The notes: generated from the letters alone by a model not told the origin. A stretch of DNA of 64,000 bases from Tumebacillus lacus (GCF_026410385.1 NZ_JAPMLT010000017.1:1-64000); one strand, 5' to 3'; shown: positions 15,736 through 24,753, counted from the first letter of the stretch. Numbers and translations are program-made.

Positions 15736-16930
15736 AGTGTGGATCATTGATGCGGTGCGCACGCCGATCGGGCGATACGGCGGCGCGTTTAAAGATGTGC
15801 GTCCGGACGACCTCGGGGCGCATGTGATCAAGTCGCTCGTCGAGCGCACGGGCATCGACCCGGTGTTGGTCGACGACGTGATCATGGGCTGCGCGAACCA
15901 AGCGGGCGAAGACAATCGCAACGTGGCGCGGATGTCACTGCTGCTGGCCGGTCTGCCGACTTCGGTGCCGGGCGTGACGGTCAACCGGCTGTGCGCGTCG
16001 GGTCTGGAAGCGGTGATTCAAGGGGCGCGTGCCGTGATGTGCGGCGAGGCGGACGTGATCATCGCGGGCGGCGTCGAGTCGATGACGCGCGCGCCGTTTG
16101 TCATGGCGAAACCGGAGCAGGCGTATCCGCGCGGCGACATGCGGATGTTTGACACGACGATCGGCTGGCGTTTCACCAACAAAAAACTGGCTGATATGTA
16201 CCACCCGTACTCGATGGGCGAGACGGCTGAAAACGTGGCGGAACAGTACAACATCTCCCGCGAAGATCAGGATGCGTACGCGCTCTCGTCGCAGGAGAAG
16301 GCGATTGCGGCGATTGAGGCGGGGAAATTTAAAAACGAGATCGTTCCGGTGACCGTTCCGATGAAAAAGGGCGATCCGGTCGTCGTCGAGACGGATGAGC
16401 ATCCGCGCTCCGACACGTCGAAGGAAAAGCTGGCCAAACTGCGCGCTGCGTTCCGCGAAGGCGGTTCGGTGACGGCGGGCAACGCGTCCGGCATCAACGA
16501 CGGGGCGGCGGCGATCCTTGTCATGTCCCGCGAAAAGGCGGAGTCGCTCGGTCTCAAGCCGATTGCCCGCTATCTCGCAGGGGCAGCGGCTGGCGTCGAC
16601 CCGAGCATCATGGGCGTCGGCCCGATCCCGGCTGTCAAAAAGGCGCTGCACCTCGCCAAGCTGTCGGTCGACGACATCGATCTGTTTGAGATCAACGAAG
16701 CGTTTGCGTCGCAGGTGTTGGCATCTGTCCGGGAACTGGGTGTGCCGCTGGAGAAGGTAAATCCGAACGGCGGCGGCATCGCGCTCGGTCATCCGCTGGG
16801 AGCGACCGGTGCTCGGATGGTGGCAACGCTTGTTCACGAGATGAAGCGTGAAGGCCACCGCTACGGGGTGACGACGATGTGCATCGGCGTCGGTCAAGGC
16901 CTGGCCGGTGTCTTTGAACGAGTAGAATAG
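15728..16930 (+). CDS. paaJ: Thiolase, probable 3-oxoadipyl-CoA/3-oxo-5,6-dehydrosuberyl-CoA thiolase
   Basis: A 400-residue thiolase. The acylated Cys89 is in VNRLCASGLEAV, the His in ALGHPLGATGARM, and the second Cys in TMCIGVGQG. Two signatures separate it from acetyl-CoA acetyltransferases and match PaaJ/PcaF: GCANQAGEDNRNVARM at about 54-69 and MFDTTIGWRF. It would cleave C6/C8 3-oxo-dicarboxylyl-CoA to acetyl-CoA and succinyl-CoA or a shorter acyl-CoA. This is the strongest single marker that the operon handles ring-derived dicarboxylic acids. It overlaps the preceding gene by 8 nt. Confidence 0.9.
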   Translation: MREVWIIDAVRTPIGRYGGAFKDVRPDDLGAHVIKSLVERTGIDPVLVDDVIMGCANQAGEDNRNVARMSLLLAGLPTSVPGVTVNRLCASGLEAVIQGARAVMCGEADVIIAGGVESMTRAPFVMAKPEQAYPRGDMRMFDTTIGWRFTNKKLADMYHPYSMGETAENVAEQYNISREDQDAYALSSQEKAIAAIEAGKFKNEIVPVTVPMKKGDPVVVETDEHPRSDTSKEKLAKLRAAFREGGSVTAGNASGINDGAAAILVMSREKAESLGLKPIARYLAGAAAGVDPSIMGVGPIPAVKKALHLAKLSVDDIDLFEINEAFASQVLASVRELGVPLEKVNPNGGGIALGHPLGATGARMVATLVHEMKREGHRYGVTTMCIGVGQGLAGVFERVE

Positions 16931-16957
16931 AACGATATAGACCTAGGGGTGAATGGT

Positions 16958-18046
16958 TTGGGTATCTTTGATGAAATGGCGAAATACGGCCATGAGCAAT
17001 TGCACTTTTTCCAACATCGCGGCACGAAACTGAAAGCGATTGTCGCGATCCATGACACGACGCTCGGACCGGCGCTCGGCGGTTGCCGGATGCGCCCGTA
17101 CGAGACGGAGGAGGACGCTCTCTTTGACGTGCTCCGCCTCTCGCGCGGCATGACGTATAAATGCGGCGTGGCCGACGTCGACAACGGCGGCGGCAAGTCG
17201 GTCATCATCGGCGACCCGAACACCGACAAATCGCCGGAGATGTTCCGTGCGTTCGGCCGTTTCGTCGGCTCGCTCGGCGGACGTTTCTACACGGGTACCG
17301 ACATGGGCACGACGCCGATGGACTTTGTACATGCGTCCCGCGAGGCGCAACACGGCGGCTTTGTCGGCCTGCCGGAAGAGTACGGCGGCTCCGGCAACAC
17401 GGCGATCCCGACTGCGCTCGGCGTCTACCAAGGCATCCGCGCCACGGCGAAGGTGCTGTGGGGCCATGAAGATCTGACCGGCAAGCGCTTTGCTGTGCAG
17501 GGCGTGGGCAAGGTCGGCGCACTGACGGTCGAGCGTCTGGTGGCGGCGGGTGCGCAGGTATACATCACCGACGTCTACCAACCGTTCGTCGACGCGCTGG
17601 TCGCCAAAGTGCCGCCGGTGCAGATGCTCGGCGTAGTCGCACCGGACGAGATCTACGGTTTGGACGTGGATATGTTTGTCCCGTGCGCGCTCGGTGCGAT
17701 CGTGAACGACGAGACGATTCCGCAGTTCAAGTGCAAAGCGATTGTCGGCTCGGCGAACAACCAACTGCTCGACATGGAGAAGCACGGCAAGATGCTCCAT
17801 GAAAAAGGCATCCTCTACGCGCCGGACTATCTCGTCAACGCAGGCGGCCTGATTCAAGTCGCCGACGAGCTGAAAGGCTACGTCGAAGCGCGCGTGATGG
17901 CCAAAACCAACTCGATCTACGAGATGCTGCTGCAGGTGTATGCGCTGTCCACCGAGCAAAACATCCCGACTTGGCTGGCGGCTGACCGTCTGGTCGAAGA
18001 GCGGATCGCTCGCGTCGAGGATCTGAAGAGCATGTTTTCTCTGTGA
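16958..18046 (+). CDS. Amino-acid dehydrogenase of the Leu/Phe/Val family, phenylalanine type
   Basis: A 362-residue NAD-dependent oxidative deaminase. Catalytic lysines are Lys68 and Lys80 (MTYKCGVADVDNGGGKS) and Asp115; the nucleotide loop is QGVGKVG. Two positions known to set specificity read as in phenylalanine dehydrogenase: Gly113 in FYTGTDMGTT (Ala in leucine dehydrogenase) and Leu298 in NAGGLIQVADE (Val in leucine dehydrogenase). The GSANNQL and DFVHA segments also follow the Phe type. It would turn Phe into phenylpyruvate for the keto-acid complex encoded next. Start TTG 16958 is chosen: AGGGGTGA lies 6 nt upstream, and GIFDEM aligns with family N-termini; GTG 16949 is too near. Confidence 0.85.
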   Translation: MGIFDEMAKYGHEQLHFFQHRGTKLKAIVAIHDTTLGPALGGCRMRPYETEEDALFDVLRLSRGMTYKCGVADVDNGGGKSVIIGDPNTDKSPEMFRAFGRFVGSLGGRFYTGTDMGTTPMDFVHASREAQHGGFVGLPEEYGGSGNTAIPTALGVYQGIRATAKVLWGHEDLTGKRFAVQGVGKVGALTVERLVAAGAQVYITDVYQPFVDALVAKVPPVQMLGVVAPDEIYGLDVDMFVPCALGAIVNDETIPQFKCKAIVGSANNQLLDMEKHGKMLHEKGILYAPDYLVNAGGLIQVADELKGYVEARVMAKTNSIYEMLLQVYALSTEQNIPTWLAADRLVEERIARVEDLKSMFSL

Positions 18047-18048
18047 TT

Positions 18049-18084
18049 GAACCCCCGCACGAACGCTCTATTTCGTGCGGGTTC
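18049..18084 (+). other. Intercistronic hairpin after the dehydrogenase gene
   Basis: GAAC-CCC-GCACGAA-type left arm (18049-18063) pairs with 18072-18084, 13 bp with a two-base bulge. No T run follows, so it may slow or process the transcript between the degradation genes and the keto-acid dehydrogenase genes rather than end it. Confidence 0.6.
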
Positions 18085-18123
18085 CTCATATCCTGCGGGC
18101 CTTTTTGAAGGGGGAGACAAGAG

Positions 18124-19164
18124 ATGAATCACACGGATCAACAAGAGCGGGCGGAAGGCACGATGCTGACCGGCGAGCAAATGATCGAGATGTACAAATG
18201 GATGGTCACGGTGCGTCACTTCGACCGCCGGGCTGTCAATTTGCAACGCTCCGGGCGGATCGGCACGTACGCGGCGCTGGAAGGGCAAGAAGCGGCGCAG
18301 GTCGGCTGCGGCTATGCGCTGGAAAAGCAAGACTGGCTGTTCCCGACCTATCGTGAGCATGGCGTTTCGATGGTGCACGGGGTGCCGATGACGACCGTAT
18401 TTCTCTACTGGAACGGGCGTCCGGAGGGCTGCATGGCACCGGAGGGCGTGAACGTATTTCCCATCTCGGTGCCGATTGCCACCCAGTTGCCGCATGCGGT
18501 GGGTGCGGCGTGGGCTTCGAAGCTCAAAGGCGAGAACTCGATTGCGGTGGGTTTCGTCGGCGACGGGGGAACGTCGGAGGGCGATTTCCACGAGGCGATG
18601 AACTTTGCCGGCGTGATGAAACTGCCGGTGATCATCTTCTGCCAAAACAACGGCTATGCGATCTCCGTGCCGCTGTCCAAGCAGACGGCGACCGAGACGC
18701 TGGCGGAGAAAGCGGCCGCCTATGGGGTCGAAGGCATACGCGTCGACGGGCAAGACGCCGTCGCGGTGCATGATGCGGTCAAATACGCGGCCGACAAAGC
18801 CCGTCGCGGCGAAGGTCCGACCTTTATCGAAGCGGTCACCTACCGCTACGGGTCGCACACGACGGCCGATGATCACACCCGCTACCGGGATGTGAACGAG
18901 GCGGAGATGTGGCGCACCGAGCGCGACCCGATCGATCGTCTGAAGGCGCGGATCCTCGAACTGGGCATCTGGAGCGAAGAGCAAGATCAGGCGCTGTGGG
19001 AAGAGGCGGACAAAGTCGTGCAGAAGTCGATTGAGGAGATGCAGGCGATGCCGCCGGTCGATCACAACCGCATTTTCGACTATTCGTATGCAGAACTGCC
19101 GTGGCATCTGAAGGAGCAGCGCGAGGAGATGCGCTCGCTGTACGGAAACGGAGGGGCGAAGTAA
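18124..19164 (+). CDS. 2-oxo acid dehydrogenase E1 component, alpha subunit
   Basis: A 346-residue thiamine-diphosphate enzyme subunit. The TPP motif runs from GDGGTSEGDFHEAMNF to CQNNGYAISVP, and the phosphorylation-loop region reads YRYGSHTTADD. Together with the beta subunit it decarboxylates a 2-oxo acid and acylates the lipoyl group of E2. It could belong to a branched-chain keto acid or pyruvate complex by sequence. The preceding phenylalanine-type dehydrogenase argues for phenylpyruvate, giving phenylacetyl-CoA, as a main substrate (inference). Start ATG 18124 follows AAGGGGG. Confidence 0.85.
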   Translation: MNHTDQQERAEGTMLTGEQMIEMYKWMVTVRHFDRRAVNLQRSGRIGTYAALEGQEAAQVGCGYALEKQDWLFPTYREHGVSMVHGVPMTTVFLYWNGRPEGCMAPEGVNVFPISVPIATQLPHAVGAAWASKLKGENSIAVGFVGDGGTSEGDFHEAMNFAGVMKLPVIIFCQNNGYAISVPLSKQTATETLAEKAAAYGVEGIRVDGQDAVAVHDAVKYAADKARRGEGPTFIEAVTYRYGSHTTADDHTRYRDVNEAEMWRTERDPIDRLKARILELGIWSEEQDQALWEEADKVVQKSIEEMQAMPPVDHNRIFDYSYAELPWHLKEQREEMRSLYGNGGAK

Positions 19165-19165
19165 G

Positions 19166-20146
19166 ATGGCGAAAATGAACATCATCCAAGCGATCACCGA
19201 CGGTCTGCGCGTCGCCCTCCGCGACGATCCGCGCGTCATCGTGCTCGGCGAAGACGTCGGCGTCAACGGCGGCGTGTTCCGGGCGACGGAAGGGCTGCAG
19301 GCGGAGTTCGGTTCGGATCGCGTGGTCGACACGCCGCTGGCGGAGGCCGGGATCATCGGCGCGTCGGTCGGCATGGCGGTCAATGGCATGCGTCCGGTGC
19401 CGGAATTGCAATTTTTCGGATTTATCTATCCGGCGGTCGAGCAGATCGTCGCGCACGTCGCACGCGTGCGGATGCGCTCTCAGGGCCGGTTCACCTGCCC
19501 GATGGTGATCCGCGCACCGTACGGCGGCGGCATCCGCGCCCCCGAACTGCACGGCGACTCCCCGGAGGCGATGTTTGTGCACCAGCCGGGGATCAAAGTG
19601 GTCTGCCCGTCCAATCCGTATGATGCAAAGGGGCTGCTCTTGGCGGCGATTGACTCGCCCGACCCGGTGCTGTTCCTGGAGCCGATGCGCATCTACCGCG
19701 CCTTCCGCGACGAAGTGCCGGAGGAGCGCTACACGGTGGAGATTGGCAAGGCGAACGTGGTGAAGGAAGGCACCGATATCTCCCTGTATGCGTGGGGCAC
19801 GATGCTGCGCGTCTCGCTCGAAGCGGCGAAGATGGCGAAAGAGCAACATGGCTGGGATGTGGAAGTCGTCGACCTGCGCACCCTGTCACCGCTCGACCGT
19901 GAGACGATCATCGGTTCGGTGCAAAAGACCGGCCGGGCTGTCGTCGTCCACGAAGCGCCGAAGACGGCGGGCCTTGGGGCGGAGATCGTGGCGTTGATCA
20001 ATGACGAAGCGCTTCTCTCGCTGGAAGCGCCGGTCGGTCGCGTCGGCGGATATGATGCGCCGCAGCCGCTGTTCTCGCTGGAGGACATCTATGCGCCGGA
20101 TGCGAAGCGCATTTTGCACGGCATTGAGAAAGTGATGAATTTCTAA
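19166..20146 (+). CDS. 2-oxo acid dehydrogenase E1 component, beta subunit
   Basis: A 326-residue subunit starting one base after the alpha stop. The transketolase-like region carries GEDVGVNGGVFRATEGL and the DTPLAEAGIIGASVGMA signature common to PDH/BCKDH beta chains. The C-terminal half shows VVDLRTLSPLDRETI and VVHEAPKTAGLGAE. It forms the alpha2-beta2 heterotetramer with its neighbour and shapes the substrate pocket. Ribosome-binding site GAGGGG within the end of the alpha gene. Confidence 0.9.
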   Translation: MAKMNIIQAITDGLRVALRDDPRVIVLGEDVGVNGGVFRATEGLQAEFGSDRVVDTPLAEAGIIGASVGMAVNGMRPVPELQFFGFIYPAVEQIVAHVARVRMRSQGRFTCPMVIRAPYGGGIRAPELHGDSPEAMFVHQPGIKVVCPSNPYDAKGLLLAAIDSPDPVLFLEPMRIYRAFRDEVPEERYTVEIGKANVVKEGTDISLYAWGTMLRVSLEAAKMAKEQHGWDVEVVDLRTLSPLDRETIIGSVQKTGRAVVVHEAPKTAGLGAEIVALINDEALLSLEAPVGRVGGYDAPQPLFSLEDIYAPDAKRILHGIEKVMNF

Positions 20147-20161
20147 GGGGTGACCGATCCG

Positions 20162-21499
20162 ATGACGGTAGCTTTTAAACTGCCCGATGTGGGCGAAGGC
20201 ATCCACGAGGCGGAGATCGTCCGCTGGCTGGTGAACGTCGGGGATGCGGTGCGCGAGTTTGACCCGATCGTCGAAGTCCAGACGGACAAGGCGCTGGTTG
20301 AACTGCCCGCCCCGGCGAGTGGTCAAGTGTTGGAAATCAAGGCAAATGCGGGTGATCTCGCGCACGTGGGCGATGTGATCATCGTGATTGGCGAAGCGGG
20401 GACGGCGACGGCTGGCGATGGCGTTGCTGTTGCGGCGCCGGTCGCGGCTTCCCCGGCGGCAGGCTCGGCTGCGACCGAGATTCCGCAAGGCAACGCGGCT
20501 CTGGCCGTGCAACGTTTCGGTCGTGCGCTGGCGACCCCGGCGACGCGTAAACGGGCGCGGGAACTGGGCATCGACATCAATCTGGTGCCAGGCTCCGGCA
20601 AGGCGGGCCGCGTGGAGAAGCACGACGTGGAGCGGTTCGCAGCGGGTGCTGTGCATCCGCACTCCACGGAAGAGCAAGCGCTGGCAAGTGCGGCGGTCGC
20701 GACCGATGGGGACGCCGGCACCGATCTGCCGGCCGCTCCGGCCGCTCCTGCAAAACCGTTGACTCCGGCTCCGACTCTGTCGATCAGCGCGTCGGCCGCC
20801 GACGAGCGGGTGCCGCTGCGCGGTCTGCGCCGCACCATCGCGCAACGCATGGTGCATTCCGCTTTCACGGCGCCGCATGTGACGGCGTTTGACGATGTGG
20901 ACATGACCGAACTGATCCAATATCGCAAAAACGCCAACGAGTTGCTCAAAGACCGCGGCGTCAAGCTGACCTATTTGCCGTTCATTTTGAAGGCGTTGGT
21001 CTCCGCTTTGAAACAGCATCCGTTCCTCAACGCGCACATGGATGATGAGCGCGGCGAGATCGTGCTGAAAAAGGAATACAACGTCGGCATCGCGGTCGAC
21101 ACCCCGGACGGCCTGATGGTGCCGGTGGTGAAAAACGTGGACAAAAAGTCGATCCTCGACATCGCCGCGGACATCAACGCGCTGATCGAAAAAACGAAAT
21201 CGCGCACCCTGACCGTGGAAGAGATGAAAGGCGGCACCTTCACGATCTCGAACATGGGGCCGCTGGGCGGACTGTTTGCCACGCCGATTCTCAACTACCC
21301 GGAGGTCGGCATCCTCGGTGTGCACAAGATCGAGGAAAAGCCGGTCGTACGTCGTGGCGAGATCGTCATCCGCTCGATGATGAATCTGTCGCTGTCGTTT
21401 GACCACCGCGTCATCGACGGGGCGGAGTCGGTCCGCTTTACGAATCACATGAAGAAACTGCTGGAAAACCCGAACTTGCTGTTTTTGGAGATGAGCTAA
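20162..21499 (+). CDS. Dihydrolipoyl acyltransferase (E2) of the 2-oxo acid dehydrogenase complex
   Basis: A 445-residue E2 with one lipoyl domain (lipoyl-lysine Lys43 in VQTDKALVELP), an Ala/Pro-rich linker, a peripheral subunit-binding domain at about 120-160 (TPATRKRARELGIDI, GKAGRVEKHDV), a second linker, and a catalytic domain. The HxxxDG active site is at His415-Asp419 (FDHRVIDGAES). It transfers the acyl group from E1 to CoA. Start ATG 20162 is 11 nt from AAGGGG; GTG 20150 overlaps that site. Its beta-neighbour and E3 abut closely. Confidence 0.9.
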   Translation: MTVAFKLPDVGEGIHEAEIVRWLVNVGDAVREFDPIVEVQTDKALVELPAPASGQVLEIKANAGDLAHVGDVIIVIGEAGTATAGDGVAVAAPVAASPAAGSAATEIPQGNAALAVQRFGRALATPATRKRARELGIDINLVPGSGKAGRVEKHDVERFAAGAVHPHSTEEQALASAAVATDGDAGTDLPAAPAAPAKPLTPAPTLSISASAADERVPLRGLRRTIAQRMVHSAFTAPHVTAFDDVDMTELIQYRKNANELLKDRGVKLTYLPFILKALVSALKQHPFLNAHMDDERGEIVLKKEYNVGIAVDTPDGLMVPVVKNVDKKSILDIAADINALIEKTKSRTLTVEEMKGGTFTISNMGPLGGLFATPILNYPEVGILGVHKIEEKPVVRRGEIVIRSMMNLSLSFDHRVIDGAESVRFTNHMKKLLENPNLLFLEMS

Positions 21500-21500
21500 C

Positions 21501-22922
21501 ATGGTAGTCGGAGATATCGCACAAGAAGTCGAAGTCGTCGTCATCGGCGGCGGTCCCGGCGGCTATGTGGCTGCCATCCGTGCCGCGCAGCTCGGCAAGG
21601 AAGTCGTCCTGATCGACAAGGATGAACTGGGCGGCGTCTGCCTCAACCGGGGCTGCATCCCGTCGAAAGCGTTGATCCATGCGGCGAAGATGGCGGAGCA
21701 TGCCCGTCACGCGGGCGAGATCGGCATCAAGGTCGGCAGCGTCGAAGTCGACATGGGCGAGGTGCAGGGCTGGAAAGAAGGCGTCGTCAGAAAGCTGACC
21801 GGCGGCGTGTCGTCGCTGCTCAAGGCAAACGGCGTCACGGTCGTCAACGGCAATGCGGTGCTGATGGCCGACAACCGCGTGGCGGTGGAGAAGGAAAACG
21901 GGATGGAGTATTTCAAATTTGAACACTGCATCCTCGCGACCGGCTCCCGTCCGGTGCAGATCCCGAGCTTCCCGTTTGACGGGGAGTATATCCTGTCCTC
22001 GACGGAGGCGTTGGCACTGACCGACGTGCCGCCGACGATGTTGGTGATCGGCGGCGGGTATATCGGCCTTGAGCTCGGCACGGCGTTTGCCAAGCTGGGC
22101 AGTCAGGTGACCGTCGTGGAGATGGCGGATTATCTGTTGCCAGGATTTGAGCCGTCGTTGACGCAGACCGTCAAGAAAAATCTGCGCAAGCTCGGCGTCG
22201 AGACTTTGACGCAGACGGGCGCGAAAAGCTACGAGATCCGCGACGGCAAGATCCACGTCACCGTCGACGTGAAAGGCGAGGCGCGAACGATCACCGCCGA
22301 TAAAGTGTTGGTGACGGTCGGACGCCGTCCGAACACGGAGGAATTGGGTCTGGAGCAGGCGGGTCTCTCGGTGAACGAGCGCGGCTACATTGAGACCGAC
22401 TCGAAGTGCCGGACGAAGAACGCAAAGATCTTTGCGATCGGCGATATCGCGACCGGCCCGATGTTGGCGCACAAAGCCAGCAAGGAGGGCGTCGTGGCGG
22501 CGGAAGTGATCGCAGGCCATGCGGCGGAGATGGACGTGGTGGCGATCCCGTCTGTCGTGTTCACCGACCCGGAGATCGCGTCGGTCGGGCTGTCGGAGTC
22601 CGAAGCGAAGGAAAAGGGCTACGAGGTCACCGTCGGCAAATTCCCGTTTGCGGCGAACGGTCGGGCTTTGACGACCAATGAAGGCGATGGATTCTGCCAA
22701 GTGATCGCGGATGCCGAGACGGGCGTGCTGCTCGGCGTGCATATCGTCGGACCGGAGGCGTCCGCGTTGATCGGTGAGGCGGCGCTGGCGCTGGAGATGG
22801 GCGCGACGGCTGACGACGTGCATCTGACGGTGCATCCGCATCCCACGTTGACGGAGTCGTTTATGGAAGCGGCTGCGGACGTGATGGGTGTGGCGGTGCA
22901 CATGGCGAAACGGAAGCGGTAA
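21501..22922 (+). CDS. lpdA: Dihydrolipoyl dehydrogenase (E3)
   Basis: A 473-residue FAD/NAD enzyme that reoxidises the lipoyl arm of E2. FAD motif GGGPGGYVAA at 16-25, redox pair Cys47 and Cys52 (GGVCLNRGCIPSK), NAD motif GGGYIGLELGT, and the C-terminal catalytic HPHPTLTESF. It starts one base after the E2 stop and is the last gene of the paaX-led operon, just before a strong terminator. Confidence 0.94.
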   Translation: MVVGDIAQEVEVVVIGGGPGGYVAAIRAAQLGKEVVLIDKDELGGVCLNRGCIPSKALIHAAKMAEHARHAGEIGIKVGSVEVDMGEVQGWKEGVVRKLTGGVSSLLKANGVTVVNGNAVLMADNRVAVEKENGMEYFKFEHCILATGSRPVQIPSFPFDGEYILSSTEALALTDVPPTMLVIGGGYIGLELGTAFAKLGSQVTVVEMADYLLPGFEPSLTQTVKKNLRKLGVETLTQTGAKSYEIRDGKIHVTVDVKGEARTITADKVLVTVGRRPNTEELGLEQAGLSVNERGYIETDSKCRTKNAKIFAIGDIATGPMLAHKASKEGVVAAEVIAGHAAEMDVVAIPSVVFTDPEIASVGLSESEAKEKGYEVTVGKFPFAANGRALTTNEGDGFCQVIADAETGVLLGVHIVGPEASALIGEAALALEMGATADDVHLTVHPHPTLTESFMEAAADVMGVAVHMAKRKR

Positions 22923-22928
22923 TCGAAA

Positions 22929-22982
22929 ACAGCAAACACCCTGCCACGGCACCCGAAGTGTTGTGGCAGGGTGTTTTTTTTA
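22929..22982 (+). terminator. Terminator of the paa/2-oxo acid dehydrogenase operon
   Basis: AACACCCTGCCAC and GTGGCAGGGTGTT form a long stem followed by seven T residues, 12 nt after the E3 stop. Confidence 0.93.
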
Positions 22983-23099
22983 GAATGGGAAATAGAAAAT
23001 TAGGCAATTGGGGAATTGGTAGGAATGGACGACGGGGAGAGCCCGTGTCATTCAGGAATGAAATTGGGTCAGGCGATGGTGATGCGTGATTTCGGTGCG

Positions 23100-23777
23100 T
23101 TATTTCTTGGGTTTCTTTGGTTGACCGGGATGACGGAACGGGATGACGACACTTCGAAAGGTTTTTGGGATGGACAGTCTGGTTTTGATCACGGTCACGT
23201 CCTCGTGCAGGAGCGCGATCTGTTCTTGGTGCGAGTCCAACTTTTTGTCATGCCGCTTCAGGATCTCCGTGTGTTCCGCCAGCGTGTTCGACATCTCTTT
23301 CAACACAATGCGTTGCTCACGTTGTTCCTCCAACACCTCGTTTAACACGATGCGTTGCTCACGTTGTTCCTCCAACACTTCGTTTAACACGATGCGTTGC
23401 TCGCGTTGCTCTTCCAACACGCCGTCCAACACAGCACGTTGCGCGCGTTGTTCCTCCCACAGGTTGTGCATGGATGCACGTTGCGCGCGTTGTTCTTCCC
23501 ACAGGTTGTGCATGGATGCACGTTGCGCGTGTTGTTCTTCCCACAGATTGTGCATGGATGCGCGTTGCTCGCGTTGCTCCTCAAAAAGACTGCCTAACAA
23601 GGTGCGATGTTCTCTTTGTTCGTTCAGCAACTCGTGGATCAGTGAACCGTGTTCGGTCGTTGTCTGTCGTTGCAGACGTTGCTCTTTCAACAACTCGTGG
23701 ATCAGAGTTCCATGTTCGGTCGTGATCTGTCGTTGCAGACGTTGTTCCTCCAATATTTCTTGCAGGATGCTCACCAT
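23100..23777 (-). CDS. Coiled-coil protein made of 14-residue repeats
   Basis: A 225-residue protein that is almost one continuous helix. Units of 14 residues of the type ASMHNLWEEQRAQR (three copies) and IVLNEVLEEQREQR (three to four copies) sit between more diverged units (TLIHELLKEQRLQR type). At DNA level these are 42-bp tandem repeats. The C-terminus carries a heptad coil (LAEHTEILKRHDKKLDSH) and a basic, Pro-rich tail ending GQPKKPKK. There is no signal peptide or membrane segment. The function is unknown; the basic tail might bind nucleic acid or membrane. Start ATG 23777 follows AGGAGGTGAG; ATG rather than the upstream GTG fits the spacing. Confidence 0.75.
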   Translation of the reverse strand: MVSILQEILEEQRLQRQITTEHGTLIHELLKEQRLQRQTTTEHGSLIHELLNEQREHRTLLGSLFEEQREQRASMHNLWEEQHAQRASMHNLWEEQRAQRASMHNLWEEQRAQRAVLDGVLEEQREQRIVLNEVLEEQREQRIVLNEVLEEQREQRIVLKEMSNTLAEHTEILKRHDKKLDSHQEQIALLHEDVTVIKTRLSIPKTFRSVVIPFRHPGQPKKPKK

Positions 23778-23863
23778 CACTCACCTCCTCACCCCTCATG
23801 CTAGCAGGGGGCGGCGGAGGCAAGCAACGATTAATTCATTGTATCCGGCAGGCCGCCAAACGC

Positions 23864-24607
23864 TTAACAGACCTTGCACCCGGAGAGGAAGAGGAACAGC
23901 GGGATGCGCATCCGGCGCTGATATTCTTCCTCCGTTTCAAACCGCTCCCGCTCCGGCCGGGACTCGCGCAGCATTTCAACCGCAAATCCCGCCTCCTGCA
24001 ACAGCCGGAAATAGTCGGCCACCGTCCGATGGTGCTTTCTCACCGTGCCGCCCATCCAGCGCACCTCCCGCTCCCCGGTGACAAAGTAGCCGTCGACGAT
24101 CCAACTCCCGCGCCGCCCCGACTGCTCCAAACTCGCGTTGCACGACGTCAGCACCGGGTGCTCCACCGACACCACCAACCGCCCGCCGGGCGTCAACCCT
24201 GCGTGCACCCGCCGCAACAGAGTCAACAGGTCGTCCTCCGCCAGATAGTGCAGCACCAGCCTGGATACGACGAGCTCGTAACTCTCAGCCGCCGCCTCCC
24301 ACTCCTCGAGAATTCCAAGCGACGCCGTGCCGACCGTTCCTGCCAGTGACTCCCGCGCCTTTGCCACCATCCGCTCCGACCCGTCGACTCCCGCATACTC
24401 GGCCGCCCCGGATGCGAGCAGTTCCACCCCGAATCCTCCGTCACCGCAGCCGAGGTCGGCGATGCGCAGCCCGTCGACCGCGCCGATCATCTCCTTAATC
24501 ACAGGCTCCTCCAACAGTCGGTTTGCATTCGTACGATGTTGCCGTCTCGCGTGATACTCCTCAAAGATCGCTTCGTCATCGTAAAACGCCGGACCTGTGT
24601 ATGCCAT
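23864..24607 (-). CDS. SAM-dependent methyltransferase (class I)
   Basis: A 247-residue Rossmann methyltransferase. Motif I is IADLGCGDGGFG with the acidic end of strand 2 in YAGVDGSERM. Motif post-II reads ELVVSRLVLHYLAEDD, and LTPGGRLVVSVEHP is the usual motif III region. The C-terminal part (RTVADYFRLLQEAGF) is typical of UbiE/Methyltransf_11-type small-molecule methyltransferases. The substrate cannot be inferred. Start ATG 24607 (MAYTGPAFYDDE) follows GAGAGGAGA; an upstream in-frame ATG lacks a site. Confidence 0.85.
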   Translation of the reverse strand: MAYTGPAFYDDEAIFEEYHARRQHRTNANRLLEEPVIKEMIGAVDGLRIADLGCGDGGFGVELLASGAAEYAGVDGSERMVAKARESLAGTVGTASLGILEEWEAAAESYELVVSRLVLHYLAEDDLLTLLRRVHAGLTPGGRLVVSVEHPVLTSCNASLEQSGRRGSWIVDGYFVTGEREVRWMGGTVRKHHRTVADYFRLLQEAGFAVEMLRESRPERERFETEEEYQRRMRIPLFLFLSGCKVC

Positions 24608-24711
24608 GATTCTGTCTCCTCTCGCGACGCGCAAATTACCGATACTATACCAGTACTAACAAAAAATTGAAACCCCCGATTTTGCGTTGTGACCAAGGTT
24701 CATTCCTACAC

Positions 24712-24750
24712 GAAAAAAGAGACAGACCGCATCGGACGGCCTGTCTCTTT
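24712..24750 (-). terminator. Terminator of the minus-strand acetyltransferase gene
   Basis: AAAAGAGACAGACCG and CGGCCTGTCTCTTTT form the stem just past the acetyltransferase stop, and the minus-strand 3' side ends in a T run. Confidence 0.85.
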
Positions 24751-24753
24751 TGG

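Noticed and set aside
18124-22922. E1-E2-E3 genes considered as the housekeeping pyruvate dehydrogenase
   Set aside because: Possible by sequence alone, but they are co-transcribed with PaaX, PaaJ and a Phe-type dehydrogenase, so a catabolic keto-acid role is favoured; kept as an alternative only.
23290-23600. Tandem repeats considered as a CRISPR array
   Set aside because: The 42-bp units are contiguous with no unique spacers, and they encode a coiled coil in frame.
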